From Nageia nagi (taxonomy: Eukaryota > Pinophyta), in contig JBITNC010000002.1 of NCBI GenBank assembly GCA_050084985.1, positions 16,430,001-16,494,000 of the forward strand: a DNA stretch of 64,000 bases, given 5' to 3'. Under the pieces are notes generated by a model. It was not told the DNA's origin and ran no database searches. It was given only the letters and a program-made list of their open reading frames with translations. This document shows positions 43,456 to 54,345 of the stretch, in pieces; within the stretch, counting starts at the first letter, position 1, and each line of letters opens with the position of its first letter. The position numbers and the translations under genes were made by a program.

Positions 43456-43974
43456 GCAGAAATATTGCAGCAGATACGAGCAACCAAAATCTACAAGGTG
43501 GTAAATGAGTGGTCATTATCTGCCACCTCATGTTGCGCTTTATCATGGACTGATGATGTGGAGTTGGTAGAGATAGCTAATAATGTTTGTTGCCAAGGAG
43601 CTTCCACCTTATGTGGAATTGTTGGGATAGAAAAAGAGTGTGTCTGCAGAAAGTATTGTATCAGAAGTGTAGGCACAGGGGAAAACATGTCAGCTGCTAT
43701 TGTCTCTGGAACTTCAATTGCAAATGGCAGTGAACAAGGCATTGATATGCTGGTTCCCAGTGCAGGGCCAGTTAAACATCCTTCATATTGCAGGAATGGG
43801 AAGTGTTCAGCTGCCAACTGGTTACAGATGTATCCAGCAAGCAAAGATGTACTCACAATTTTAATCCTAGCACTACCTCCACATACTTGGTGTGAGATTC
43901 AGAATAAGGAAATACGGAAAGAAATTCAAGAGTTTGTTTCAGTTGACAACCTTTCCATTGGCTTGCAAGAGGAG
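43456..43974 (+). CDS. PCS: Phytochelatin synthase, C-terminal domain exon
   Basis: 519 nt, 173 codons, acceptor CTCAG|G, donor GAG|GTAAAT, phase 0 both sides. Shows the Cys-rich C-domain features of the family: TSCCALSW, NVCCQGASTLCG, ECVCRKYC, then SGTSIANGSEQGIDMLVP, then DVLTILILALPPHTWCEI, ending SIGLQEE. The C-domain is thought to help metal sensing and enzyme stability. Relatives continue with a short last exon (V-LHLRRQL-like) of about 20-30 codons, not found in the remaining 20 kb of the window. Confidence 0.95.
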
Positions 43975-44741
43975 GTAAATATGCTGGCTATTTTTTTTTT
44001 TAAATAGATTTTACTTTGTTTATTACAGCACACACTAATGTTGTCATCAGCTGTTTTGGCATCTGAACTTTTATACTGTTAATTTCTGATAAGTATTCAA
44101 GGAACATAAGTGCTCTATGATTTTCTGCGAAGTGCGAACAAAGTACATGCCATTTTCTGTTAATTCAATGAATAAGTTAAAAGCAATTGAAGCTATAATG
44201 GAAAGTGCTCTAGTCTTAGAGACATTTATATCAAGTGACTAAGGCACAATAAACAGACTTCCCGTAAACAGTCTTTTCTATTTTAAGCATAGCTAATAAG
44301 TTCCAAAGGTTACTATGTTTGAGATGGGAACTTAAGATTGAATGTTTTGATAAATGCAAAAATAAAATGTGACACAAAAGTTAAAATATATGTAACTAGA
44401 TAATTACATGCCGCATAGTATTAAAACTAGATTTCTTCTCTAGGTGAAATAACATGAGCCTTAAGTTTAAATCAAGGGATGCTCATGGGATATCTGCAAA
44501 GTGCAAACAACAAAAAAATACTAAAGAAATTCAGTTACAATTTCAAATAAACCAAGATTCTGCAAAAACTTGGATGAAGGCCATTATCAAGATGTGTTTG
44601 ATTAAGGACTTCATATCTAAATGTAGTCACTGATTTGGAATTCCAACTAATTGCAGCTTCTTTTTATTATGCACCTAGTCTCTCCTGCTTCTATGTAATT
44701 GTTTTTAATAGGAATATGAAGTGTGTGACATGATGCACATA
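43975..44741. other. Start of the last PCS intron; nothing recognised
   Basis: Donor GTAAATATG, then AT-rich sequence without coding potential or repeat structure. Confidence 0.5.
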
Positions 44742-45132
44742 TGTTATGAACCTAATATAACCATTCTGTAATTAATTATATAAAAATAACCTAATAATAT
44801 CACCTTATAATTAATTGTTTTATAACTAATTAAAGTTTGTTACTAATCATAGAGTTATAACTCTTTATAAGGATATGTCCTTTCACTATAGTATGTATAG
44901 AGGAAAAGATTAGTTCTTATTCATCATCAAATATCAGATATCATAAATTTCTAATTTTCTATATTTTTTTTCATTAGTGAATATTTGGAGATCAGCCCTT
45001 TTGAAGTGGCCGAGGAATATTTGGAGTTTCACTATAATTATTGGAAGATTCATATAATTTTTTATTGCTGCAAGAATTATTCATTCTAAAATATTATTGC
45101 ATCTTTTATCTAATAGCAATATTATTTCAACA
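44742..45132 (+). repeat. LTR-like repeat, copy 2, with partial tandem duplication after it
   Basis: Starts TGTTATGAACC and ends ATTTCAACA (TG..CA). Alignable with 11268-11680. Immediately after it, 45166-45289 repeats the last ~120 bp (CACTATAATTATTGGAAGAT to CATTGCCTAG). No matching target duplication was found, so boundaries are provisional. Confidence 0.5.
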
Positions 45133-45367
45133 TTGCCTAGACCAATCTTCCTCTTGAAGTGGCTTCACTATAATTATTGGAAGATTCATATAATTTTTTA
45201 TTACTGCAAGAATTATTCATTCTAAAATATTATTGCATCTTTTATCTAATAGCAATATTATTTCAACATTGCCTAGGCTAATCTTCTTGATGTTATTTAG
45301 ATATCAAATAGGAACTTAATAGTTATCATAGTAGTCAAAACTCAGACTCAGAAAAACTCAGACTCAA

Positions 45368-45592
45368 GAAAAACTCAACAAAAAAACTCATAGAACATAG
45401 TATATACATATTTTCACATATAAAAATCCTTTTTTGGCCAACCCTCAATGTTCCACATCAAAGAACACAATATAACGTAAGAAAAACTCAACAAAAAAAC
45501 TCATAGAACATAGTATATACATATTTTCACATATAAAAAACCTTTTTTGGCCAACCCTCAACGTTCCACATCAAAGAACACAATATAACGTA
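45368..45592 (+). repeat. 112-bp direct tandem duplication
   Basis: Two copies starting AGAAAAACTCAAC at 45368 and 45480, nearly identical, each ending CACAATATAACGTAA. It sits at the 3' side of the hAT relic E; the preceding CAAAACTCAGACTCAG resembles terminal sequences of some hAT elements, so the duplication may be subterminal. Confidence 0.7.
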
Positions 45593-45649
45593 ATTTTCAG
45601 CATTCTGTATTAATTATCAAGGTACAAACTACATTACAAATTTACAAAA

Positions 45650-48275
45650 CAAAATGAGCTTTTCATTTGCCTATTTTGTTTTGGCTTTTGCTTTCTCTTT
45701 TGGAATTCTACTGCTAATTTCCGTTGGTTGTGGTGGGGGTGTTTCTTGTGCTTATGATGCTTTTGTTGCCCGTGCCTTCGCAATAGCTTGTTGTTTCATG
45801 GAATCAAACTCCTCAAAGATGAATTTGAAAAGGGGATCCACATCTGGCTGTTTTGATTTCCAATCGTATTTTGGATCAATGGCATTCAACTCAATTGCCT
45901 CATGATTGATTCCTTGAATTTGTTTGTGGCGAAGGAATAGGTTGTAATGCACAAATATCAAATCATTTAAGTGTTGTTGGGTGAGCTTCTTGTGCTTCTT
46001 TGAGTGGATATGCTCGAAGGTGCTCCAATATCACTCACATCTAGAAGCACTACATGGTTGGCACAAAACTTTGATTGCCAGCTTTTGTAGATTTGATGTC
46101 CTAGTGCCATAATCTTCTCTGCATAGATCTGAAAGATAAAAAAAATTTAGATTTTGATATTTGTATTATTATTGAACAATTCTCTAAAATAAAATACATT
46201 TTTTTTTGCATACTTGTTTTTTACTTGGAGCCTGTGTAATGTCCCAAAATATTTTAATTTATGTTTTTTTGTGTTTATGGGCTTCTAAGGGGTGGGTTAG
46301 TGTGTTTTGAGAAGTTTTATTGTTAGAATAAGTGTTTAGGGAGTTGGTTATGTATTTAGAATAGTTTTTGGACAAGAAAAAATGTATTAATTAATGTCAT
46401 TGACCTGGTACACGTTTTTAGTTTGATGGTTGAGATGATAAGGCAGTATTAAATGTCTCTACTATTTGTAATTGCCATTTTGGCAAAAGTAACTGTTATG
46501 AGGTCAAAGTTCAAGGTATTATTTAATGGTTTTGTAACTGCCATAGGAGAGGATTTGTAACTGTTATGAGGTAGAGAGGTTTAAATTAAGACTTCCAAGG
46601 CTATATAAGAGGAAGAGCTGGTCATTTGGTGAGGGCTGATTTTGGTAGAGAACTTAGAGAGCTTGCATGCTCTTGGGCCTTAGTATTTTGCTAAGGATTT
46701 TTTAGAGGGGTTCCCATTAGACTTGATCTAATGGAGGTTGGAGGAGAGATCTGAAGACTATTTACCCATTTGAGGACAGATCTATTCAAGGTCTGTATAT
46801 GTGCTTGCATGTTTGAAGATTCAGTGTTTTGGACACCCATTTGCAATAAAAAATAAAGGGACTGTGAGTTAGGGCTTAGACCAATTGTTAGAGGAGAGCA
46901 GAATACAGAATCTGAAGACACAATATCCTTATACAACCAGATCTGAAGCTGTCTGCATATAGCCAAGGTCCTGCAATGATGTGTCTAATTGTGTAAGCAA
47001 TATTTGTGTGTTCTCAAGTTTAATGAGAGATCTGTTTAGCATACTTTGATTGTGCCTTTTATACAAGTTGTAGTGTTCTATTGTTGCGGAGTGTTGTGTG
47101 TGATTGCCATCTATATTCAACAAAAAGCAAGTATGAAAGACAAAAAAATCAGTCCTATTCCTATTATGTCTTAAAGTGATTGTGTATTTGCATTTGCTCT
47201 ATTTCAGCTTGAATCATCCTTGTTCGAATGTGTTGTGGAGAAGTGAAGATGTAGCCTTTTGACTTCTTATAAATTTGTAGCTCAGCCATGATCAATCACC
47301 ATACAATGAATGCACATATGAAGGCCTGTCGAAATCTCCTCATCTGTCTCAAATGTTTCTTCATAGTGAAATTTGGGGTTCCAAGAGTATCTGCTGTGTG
47401 TAGTGGCATTATATGTTATCACCTGCACAACATTTTTAGAGCCTGCCTCTAAGATGACCACCTTAATCAACCTCAATAAAGTATTGTCATTTTTATTTTT
47501 TATTTTTGCTGATGTATCAACTGATTTCAAGAACACAAGATCCCTCGTAGAAGAAACTAAATTTTTTATTAGAGTTCTACCCCATTCGTTGGTCCAACTG
47601 TCAATCTAAATGTTGTAGACCATTTTCTTTCAAATTTTTTCTGCTCATCAATGATGAGGTTAGTATCAGAAGCAACATCATCAAGCAGCGGGCGTTGAAG
47701 ATTGTGTTAGCTAGGTGTGTTGAACCCTGCACTGCAAACTGTGATGGCATTCACCATATACTCCCAATATGGTGATCTTGCCATATAAAATGGAATGTTT
47801 GAAAAGTATCAAAAATTGGCACATGCCTTTCTAGCTTCCTGTATCTTCTCCTTGTTCCCTGCAGTTGCTTCAAGGGAGCATTGGCTATTATGAATGGAAC
47901 GGGGAGGCAAAAAAATACATCTTACAACACCTGATGTAGCTGCAGAAGACCCTATCTAATCCTAGGGCCAATCTCCCCTATGCTACTTGCAACCTCATTT
48001 GAAAAAGTTGGAGGAGGATGTGGAGGCTTTGCCATTTTTGTTTGTGTTCTCTTCCTTAGGTTTTTCTTTTCTTCGAAAGCTTCTAATTGTGCATTGATTT
48101 CTTGCTGCACTTCAAGCTCAACCTGATTGCACAAACGAACATCACGACCTGCGATTTTGGTAATGTGATACTTCATTCTGTTTGGGCTCCCATGAATGCA
48201 TGCATTGAAGCAGTTACAAATTGTTGTGTACTATTTCCGATCCAGTTTGCGATGCTTTCAAATAGGGTCTTGTAT
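45650..48275 (-). pseudogene. hAT transposase relic E (internally deleted, LTR-interrupted)
   Basis: Minus-strand order: BED-finger remnant near 48230-48170 (CIHGSPNRMKYHITK-like), IAGRDVRLCNQVELEVQQEI, a conserved middle block (47850-47640), DUF659 start MFLKSVDTSAKIK at 47536 and VVQVIT, then directly WNPKFHYEETFETDEEIS, which normally lies a few hundred residues later, so the middle has been deleted. After an inserted LTR-like block (46235-47122) come an intron acceptor at about 46133 and the dimerisation end (WSTFEHIHSKK, DLIFVHYNL, ELNAIDPKYDW). This is a different hAT subfamily from copies A-D. Inactive. Confidence 0.8.
46235..47122 (+). repeat. LTR-like insertion in hAT relic E
   Basis: Begins TGTAATGTCCC, the same start as the LTR at 34566 and typical of plant LTRs, contains a TATA-like CTATATAAGAGG at about 46599, and may end near TATTCAACA at 47122. 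No target duplication could be matched, so the right border is uncertain. Probably a solo LTR. Confidence 0.4.
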
Positions 48276-48378
48276 AAGTGACTCTATGCTTGCTGTCTCT
48301 GAGGAGCTCAAGTTTAAGTTTGGATTTTGAAAAATTGAAATTTCAATTTCCAACCCTACAGTTGAAAAGGAACCACAT

Positions 48379-48471
48379 GGTACTTGTTCGCTATCGGTCT
48401 CTTGCCTGTATTTAGCCTTGGACGGAATTTAGCACCCGATTAGGGTTGCATTCCCAAACAACCCGACTCAC

Positions 48472-48504
<33 letters not shown>

Positions 48505-48733
48505 CTGACGGGGCTCTCACCCTCTCCGATGCCCCCTTCCAGGGGACTTGGGCCCAATCCGCTGCTGAGGACGCTTCTACAGACTACAATTCGGACGACG
48601 CCGCCGTCCGATTTTCATGTTGGGCTGTTCCCGGTTCGCTCGTCGTTACTAGGGGAATCCTTGTAAGTTTCTTTTCCTCTGCTTATTGATATGCTTAAGC
48701 TGAGAGGGTGGTCTCGCCTGATCTGGGGACGCG
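48379..48733 (-). rRNA. 26S rRNA 5' fragment (pseudogene)
   Basis: Minus strand. Contains the universal 26S start region GCATATCAATAAGC (plus 48676-48700), then AAAAGAAACTTACAAGG, GCGAACCGGGAACAGCCC, GTTGTTTGGGAATGCA and AATTCCGTCCAAGGCTAAAT. It stops matching after GCGAACAAGTACC at 48379, about 355 bp into the gene. Several C-to-T-like changes show it is not a working copy. It abuts the hAT relic on one side and ITS2 on the other. Confidence 0.95.
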
Positions 48734-48933
48734 AAAGGCATGCAAAGTTCGATCGCGCGGAGCCGCACGATCCGCGATCCCGAAAAACGCCGACCTCGAA
48801 CGGAGCCACCGCTGGTCGGGCCGGGGGCGACGGCCCAACACGCGTATTTCAGCCGATCGCACCTCGAAGGGTCCGGACGACCATGTCCGCTCTTCCCCCG
48901 CACGTTTCGAGGGGAGGCGTCAGGCGAAAGTGC
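48734..48933 (-). other. ITS2 spacer of nuclear rDNA
   Basis: About 200 bp between the 26S start and the 5.8S end, GC-rich, with the conserved plant ITS2 helix III word GGTCGTCCGGACC-like and GGCTGAAATACGCG. Overall style is seed-plant; gymnosperm seems likely but cannot be proved by eye. The sequence could be used as a barcode of the host if not too decayed. Confidence 0.85.
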
Positions 48934-48997
48934 GTTGCCCAGGCAGACGTGCCCTTGGCTGGGGCCTCGGGTGCAACTTGCGTTTAAAGACTCGATG
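48934..48997 (-). rRNA. 5.8S rRNA 3' fragment (pseudogene)
   Basis: Last ~64 nt of 5.8S: ATCGAGTCTTTAAACGCAAG (normally TTTGAACG), TTGCACCCGAGG and GGGCACGTCTGCCTGGGC. Upstream 5.8S is absent: at 48998 the sequence switches to satellite (TCGGTTCATGTGG). Confidence 0.93.
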
Positions 48998-50461
48998 TCG
49001 GTTCATGTGGACAGTGTGGTTCGCATGCATGGGCTTGTCAACGGGTCGGTTTGTGTCCACGGTTTGGTTCTTGTGCACGTTTTGGGTCCACGGTTCGGTT
49101 CGTGTCCATGGTTCGGTTCATGTGCACATTTTGTTACCATGGTTTGATTCATGTGCACGGGTCGGTTCGTGTGCACGATTCGGTTCATGTCCACGGTTCG
49201 GTTGGTGTGCATTGGTCGATCCTAAAACACATAGATCGTAGGCAAATTGCCCCCTTATCCGATTGCAAATAGGTATTTTAATGTAAAACTAATATAGGTT
49301 CCTTGCGGATTGACTCACGGTTTGACCCACGGGCCGGTTCATGCCCATGGTGTTGTTCATATGCACGATTCGGTCATGTCCATGGTTTGGTCCACAGGCA
49401 TGCCTTTGGTGTACTAGGATGATCCATCATCTTAATCGATCCTCCAATAATGGACGTTTTTCATGTTGGGGTCCAAAGCGAGGTTTCCAAAAAACACATA
49501 TGCCGTAAGCAAACCACCCCCTTATCCGATTGTAGACAGGTCTTTTAACCGAAAACTACTATGGTGAGGATGGTTGGTGACCCGTGCTTGCCTGGGTTGG
49601 CGCAATGCAACTCGTCCAGTCTTGAGACGGTCGGTTTCTCGAGTCGATCTTGTCACCTAGGTTGGTTATGCACGGAGCCAAACTGTCCCTTCCGTTGATC
49701 GCTTGGTCTTGGGCGCATTCTCATTTGCATCGGTCCGTCCCATGTTTCTACCCTCGGTTTCTTGCAAGGTTCATCTAAGGCGTGATGGTCATCTAAAAAA
49801 CACCCATGCCGTAGGCAAACTAGGCACTTAACCGTTTGTAGACAGGTCCTTTTACCTAAAACTACTATGGTGAGGATGGTTGGTGACCCATCCTTGCCTG
49901 GGTTGGTGCAATGCAACTCATGCAATCTCGAGACGGTCGGTTTCTCGAGTCGATCCTATCACCCAGGCTTGCTTGGCGCGAAGCCAACCTAACCCTTCCA
50001 TTCACCCGTCCCTCCATGTCTCCTGCTTTACCATGCTTCCATCCCCCTATTCGAGATTCCCCTGCAATTCGGTTGAGGTGCCAAGTACATCCCAAGCTAC
50101 GGCTACATGCAGAACGTCTCCTGTGAGTCCTTCCCATGCGCGATGGTGGGAAGCACTTGGAGGAACCCTGCCGCACGGTGTATCATGATCCTGGGTCTAC
50201 CAGCAGACTGCGGTTGCCCGATGATCACGTTGCCTATGAGTTCGCGAAGAGTACTGTGGATGCCGAGTGTAGCGACGAGTCAGAATCGTGCCCCATCCTG
50301 ATCGCGGACCCCTTGTCCTTCCCGTGCCATCCTTGCTACCTTTACCGTCCTTGCTGTGTTCGGTCCGTCCTGCCTGTCCGTCTCGCCTGTCCGTCCCTGC
50401 CTATCCGTTCCTGCCTGTCCGTTCCCGCCTGTCCGTCCCACATGTCCATTCCCGCCTGTCC
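48998..50461 (+). repeat. Satellite array, block 1 (monomers a, b, c)
   Basis: Three related cores with CGTAGGCAAA / CGTAAGCAAA, TTATCCGATTG or TTAACCGTTTG, and AGGTnTTTTAAC..AAAACTA at about 49225-49290, 49495-49560 and 49800-49867 (spacing 267 and 306 bp). Before and between them are runs of GGTTCGGTTCATGTGCAC-like words (49000-49210). After core c come a non-repetitive 500-bp part and the start of a CCTGTCCGTTCCCG minisatellite (50365-50461), which the hAT element D interrupts. Block 2 (54661-56440) repeats this with about 94-95 percent identity by eye. No protein is credible: several frames are open only because the repeats lack stops. Confidence 0.85.
50365..50461 (+). repeat. Minisatellite CCTGTCCGTTCCCG, left part
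   Basis: 13-14-bp units, variants CCTGTCCGTCCCA, CCTGTCCATTCCCG. Interrupted by the hAT element D and resumed at 54353. Confidence 0.9.
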
Positions 50462-50469
50462 GTTCCCAC
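50462..50469 (+). repeat. 8-bp target duplication, left copy
   Basis: GTTCCCAC, identical to 54353-54360. Eight base pairs is the hAT rule. Confidence 0.95.
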
Positions 50470-50479
50470 CAGTGTTCCA

Positions 50480-50590
50480 CACGCTTGGGGAACGGGGATA
50501 TGGGGGAACGCGGGAACGCGTATCCGGGAACGGCGGGGAAAAAATAGGGTCTTTTGGGGAACGGCAGGGAACGGCTAGGGAACGGCAAAC
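50480..50590. repeat. Subterminal GGGAACG repeats, left end of hAT D
   Basis: GGGGAACGGGG, GGGGGAACGCGGGAACGCG, CCGGGAACGGCGGGG, then GGGGAACGGCAGGGAACGGC and one more AGGGAACGGC. Probable transposase-binding words. Confidence 0.75.
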
Positions 50591-50954
50591 ATAATACTAG
50601 TAAAAATTATTAGATTTTTAAGAGTATCATTTCCAATTCATTTTTATTATGATGAATGATCATATTATCAAATTTAATTATGTATGATGTATACAAAATT
50701 ACAAATTAAAAACACGGAATCGAAATTACTCAATTAGAAATTCAACTTCATAGCCCATCAAATTAAAAAAGCCCAAGGGTAAACCACTAAACCGTAAATC
50801 TGATAACACAATCATAATGTCATAGGCCATAGCCCATAGGTCTGAAAGACTGAATGAAATACATAGATGGGACATCAGTATGTCGAATACGGAATACGAA
50901 TAAGTGTTTGAATAACAAAATGAAAATGCCAAAATATTAAATAACCACTATAGT

Positions 50955-53635
50955 CTATGGATCTATAGGCTCATGTGCTAATGGTTGTGCATCCATATCC
51001 TCCTCATCTGTTGAGCTATCTGACGATATGCTCTCATCATCCAAATGAAGAGTATGCAATGGCAATCCAAACATCGACTCATCAGCCTCATCATCATCAG
51101 CCTCAAGCTGGCCTGCCTCCACTGGATCAATGTCCCAACGTGCAGCTGGACTAGCTCTATACTCTGGCGTAACTCTCTCACTAAGGCGAAGAGAGCTATG
51201 CACTGCAACTAACTTCTCTGCTCTACGAGAAGTAAGTCTATTCCTTCGCAGACTATGGATGAAGCCATAGGTAGACCAATTTCTCTCCGCAGCAGATGAA
51301 CTACCCACCTACAAACAATCATTCAAATTAGATTTTTCATTTTTGATTATGTGAGAAAGGAGCATAGTACAATACTTAATGGCATGGCAATGGCATCTAC
51401 TAACCTGGGAAAGGAGCCTAATCGCAAGATGCTTCAAGTGTGGAGCATCATCTCCATATAGCTCCCACCATCCAATGGGATCAGTTTGGGCAATGGTAGC
51501 CCTATCCTCCTTGCACTCTTGCCTGCTAAAACGAGGACCCTTAAGTCTCACAAATTTTACAAACTCCTCTCTAACTATACGACCATCCTCTCGTGAAAAC
51601 ATCTTGGCAAGGAAGTTCATGAACCCATCTTTCAACTCAACATCATCATTAGGTGCCATTTTCCCAATCTTTGGTGCATACCATTTTGGGTTCAACACAT
51701 GGGCAGCCATATGGAGAGGGGTATTCATTTTATTCCACCTACAAAAAGTTAAAAAAAATAATTTAATAAACTTAAAGACAAAAGTTAACAAACCAAATTG
51801 AAACTAAACTCTAAAGTTAACAATCAACATTTGTTTTTGTTACCTCTTCTCTATGATGGGTCTAATATGGCCTTCATAAAAAGAAGGATCTTTGGCATTA
51901 ATTATTCTTTTCATTTCCCCAAGCATGCTATCGAAGGTCTCGTATATCTCTCCTAAATTAGGAGAATCCGTATCGGCATACCTTATCACTTCAAAAACTG
52001 GGGAAATAAAAGATACAATGTACCTACATTCAAAAAAAAAAAGAGTTAAAAAACTTAGAAAGTTAAATCTAATTGAACAATTACCTAATGACCAATCCAA
52101 CTTGAAATTCAAACTACAATAGTGAAACTTTCAAACTTTGTTACCTGGCTTCAGTCCACCAATTCTCATCCAAGACTTTATCTCTAAGTCTTTTTCCCTC
52201 CTGTGTTTGAGATTCTGGCCACCTCTTCCATTCTACACAAACTACCATGGATTGTAGTGCCTCCTGCACCTCAATCATCCTTTGCAATAGGATGAAATAA
52301 GTGGCATATCTCGTATCTGCAGGTTTAAGAAACTCCTTCTTTGAGAAGGAGCGAAAGAGGGCCAATGAGGTATGATGGTTGCAAATAAACATTTGCAAGT
52401 CTCTCGCTTCTGCAACAACATTCTTCACCCAATCTATTTTCCCAATGTCCTTCAATGCATTATTCAATGCATGAACGCAACATGGGGTCCAAAAAATATG
52501 CCTGTAAGTGCCCTCTATCAATTTTCCTGCACGCTTGCAAACAGGGGCTGCATCTGTAATTATCTGTACAAAAAAAATTAAAACGTTACAGTTTGCCGTT
52601 TGGCATTTTTACAACAAATGTCAAAAAATAAATTAGAGAACTAAAAGTAAAGTTTAAAGTTTTAAAATTTAAACTTAGTAAAGTGATTACCTGGACAACA
52701 TTGGAGGATCCAACCTCCTCAATAGCCTCCTTCAACAGGAGGAACTGGAACTCTGCATCCTTTTTTTTCCCCGAGCAATCAACAGCTCGAAGAAAATAAG
52801 GACCCTCTGAACATGACACCATTATATTGATGAGTGGACGTTGACGAATGTCAGTCCATCCATCCATAATAATGGAACATTCACTACGCACCCATGTAGC
52901 CTTCATCTCCGACATCATCAAACTGCATCTACTATACTGCTTCTCCAAAATAGAAGTACGGAGTCTAGTCTCGCCAGGTAGTACATATGAAGGTCCAGCC
53001 AACCTTACTTCCTCAAATGCTGCCCTCAAGTAAGGTGAGCGTGCAAGATGAAAAGGCAAGGCATGTGCATAAAATAATCTTCCCACTGCATCATCAGCTC
53101 TCTCTTTCTGCTGCAAGTTTAATGCTTCAGCTATATTTCCTCTTTTTTTGGAGGGGAATGTAGGACTTGGCAAGCTAGAAGAGAGTCCAATTTCTTTTTC
53201 TCTAACTGATGAGGAGGAGGAAACAATGGAGGCTTGAGTAGATTTAGGAATGGCCAGCCCATGATTCCTAAGGTAAGCCTCTTGTGCAAGCCTACTAGCT
53301 TCTGCAAACATAAATTTATTCATTTCTTTACAAACCCTCACCCCTGCCCCTTGTTTATCAGTCAAATGTGATTCAATCCTAGTATAACTCCCTTTAAATG
53401 TGGAGTTACAAATGTGACATTTATAAGTTCTTGCTCCCCCTTCAATCTTTTTCCCAGCATCTAGGTTTGTGACAAACTGTAACAGTGGTTTTTTAGGATT
53501 AAATGGGCCTTTAGCAAAATGTTTTAACATTGTGGATGGGCAATCAAAGATTGATGTGTTTTCTTGCTCATTTTCAACTCCCATTTGTGATGTTTCTACC
53601 TCATAGCTTTGATTTTCTTCCTCAATATCACTCAT
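50955..53635 (-). CDS. hAT transposase, five exons, 743 aa, apparently intact
   Basis: Exons on the minus strand: 53635-52691, 52563-52145, 52023-51844, 51738-51405, 51308-50955; all introns GT-AG; lengths 945+419+180+334+354 nt give 744 codons with one final stop. Exon 1: acidic start MSDIEEENQ, FAKGPFNPKKPLLQF, BED-type finger YKCHICNSTFKGSYTRIESH, then the core with IIMDGWTDIRQRPLINIMVS (first catalytic Asp). Exon 2 opens IITDAAPVCKRAGK (second Asp) and has CCVHALNNALKDIG and RYATYFILLQR. Exon 4: NPKWYAP, WWELYG. Exon 5: AAERNWSTYGFIHS, the hAT dimerisation motif whose Glu is the expected third catalytic residue. The acidic tail ends HEPIDP. Nuclear cut-and-paste enzyme for element D and probably its decayed relatives A-C. 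Confidence 0.93.
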
Positions 53636-54069
53636 CTTGGACTGTTTTTTTTTTAAAAACTACAAGTAAAGTTTAAAATTTAAACTAAACAAGTAGAGAA
53701 TGAGAAACAGAAAATTAAAAACCTTGGACTGTGCTAAGTAATTTTCTTCTCCTCCTTGGCTTTTCTCCACTACACTGCTGTGTTTCTCTTCCTCCCTCCT
53801 TGCTCTTTCTCCTCACTGCTGTGTTTCTCTTCCTCCCTCCTTGCTCTTTCTCCTCACTGCTGTTTTTTTTCTTCTGTTTGCTGTCTTTCTCTTCCTCTTT
53901 GCTGTCTTTCTCCTCTACACAAAGACAAATGATAACAAAATCACTTTTAGCCTTTTAGAGGAGCTTTTTAGGGTTAAGGGGGGTGCAAAGTTAGGTGGGA
54001 CCCATGCTAGGAGGTTTAAAATTTTTTTTTTTTAAGTGAATCTTTTTTTTTTTTTGAGCTTTAAGCTCT

Positions 54070-54345
54070 CAGCTGCGCGGGGAACGCCGGATGTCCCCGG
54101 GAACGGTCGGGGAACGGCGGCCGTTCCCTGGCCGTTCCCGGGGACGGCCAGCCGTTCCCTGGCCGTTCCCGATCAGGGGGACGGTCGGGGAACGTTCCCC
54201 CTTCCCCGGGAGCCGTCTCGGGAACGGCCCCCAGCCGTCCCCCAAAAGGGGAACGGCTGGGAAACGTTTCCCAAGGCGTTCCCGCGTTCCCAAAACGTGG
54301 GAACGTCGGGAACGGCTCCTCCAGGAGGGGAACGCGTCCCCGTGG
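54070..54345. repeat. Subterminal GGGAACG repeats, right end of hAT D
   Basis: Dense GGGAACGG and complementary CCGTTCCC words in both orientations (for example GGCCGTTCCCTGGCCGTTCC). Because the block has no stops in several frames it yields long spurious ORFs on both strands; none is a gene. Confidence 0.8.

Noticed and set aside
46235-47122. A confidently delimited solo LTR
   Set aside because: Start and TATA box are plausible, but no target duplication could be matched, so it is kept only as LTR-like.
48379-48997. A working rRNA unit
   Set aside because: Only 355 nt of 26S and 64 nt of 5.8S, with substitutions at conserved sites and abrupt ends.
48640-49272. Overlapping ORFs of 60-177 codons on both strands
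   Set aside because: They overlap the rDNA relic (26S, ITS2, 5.8S) and satellite; GC-rich DNA gives long chance frames.
49003-50200. Regular spaced repeats suggesting a CRISPR array
   Set aside because: Repeat and spacer lengths vary, spacers are related to each other, and the window is eukaryotic with spliced genes; this is a satellite.
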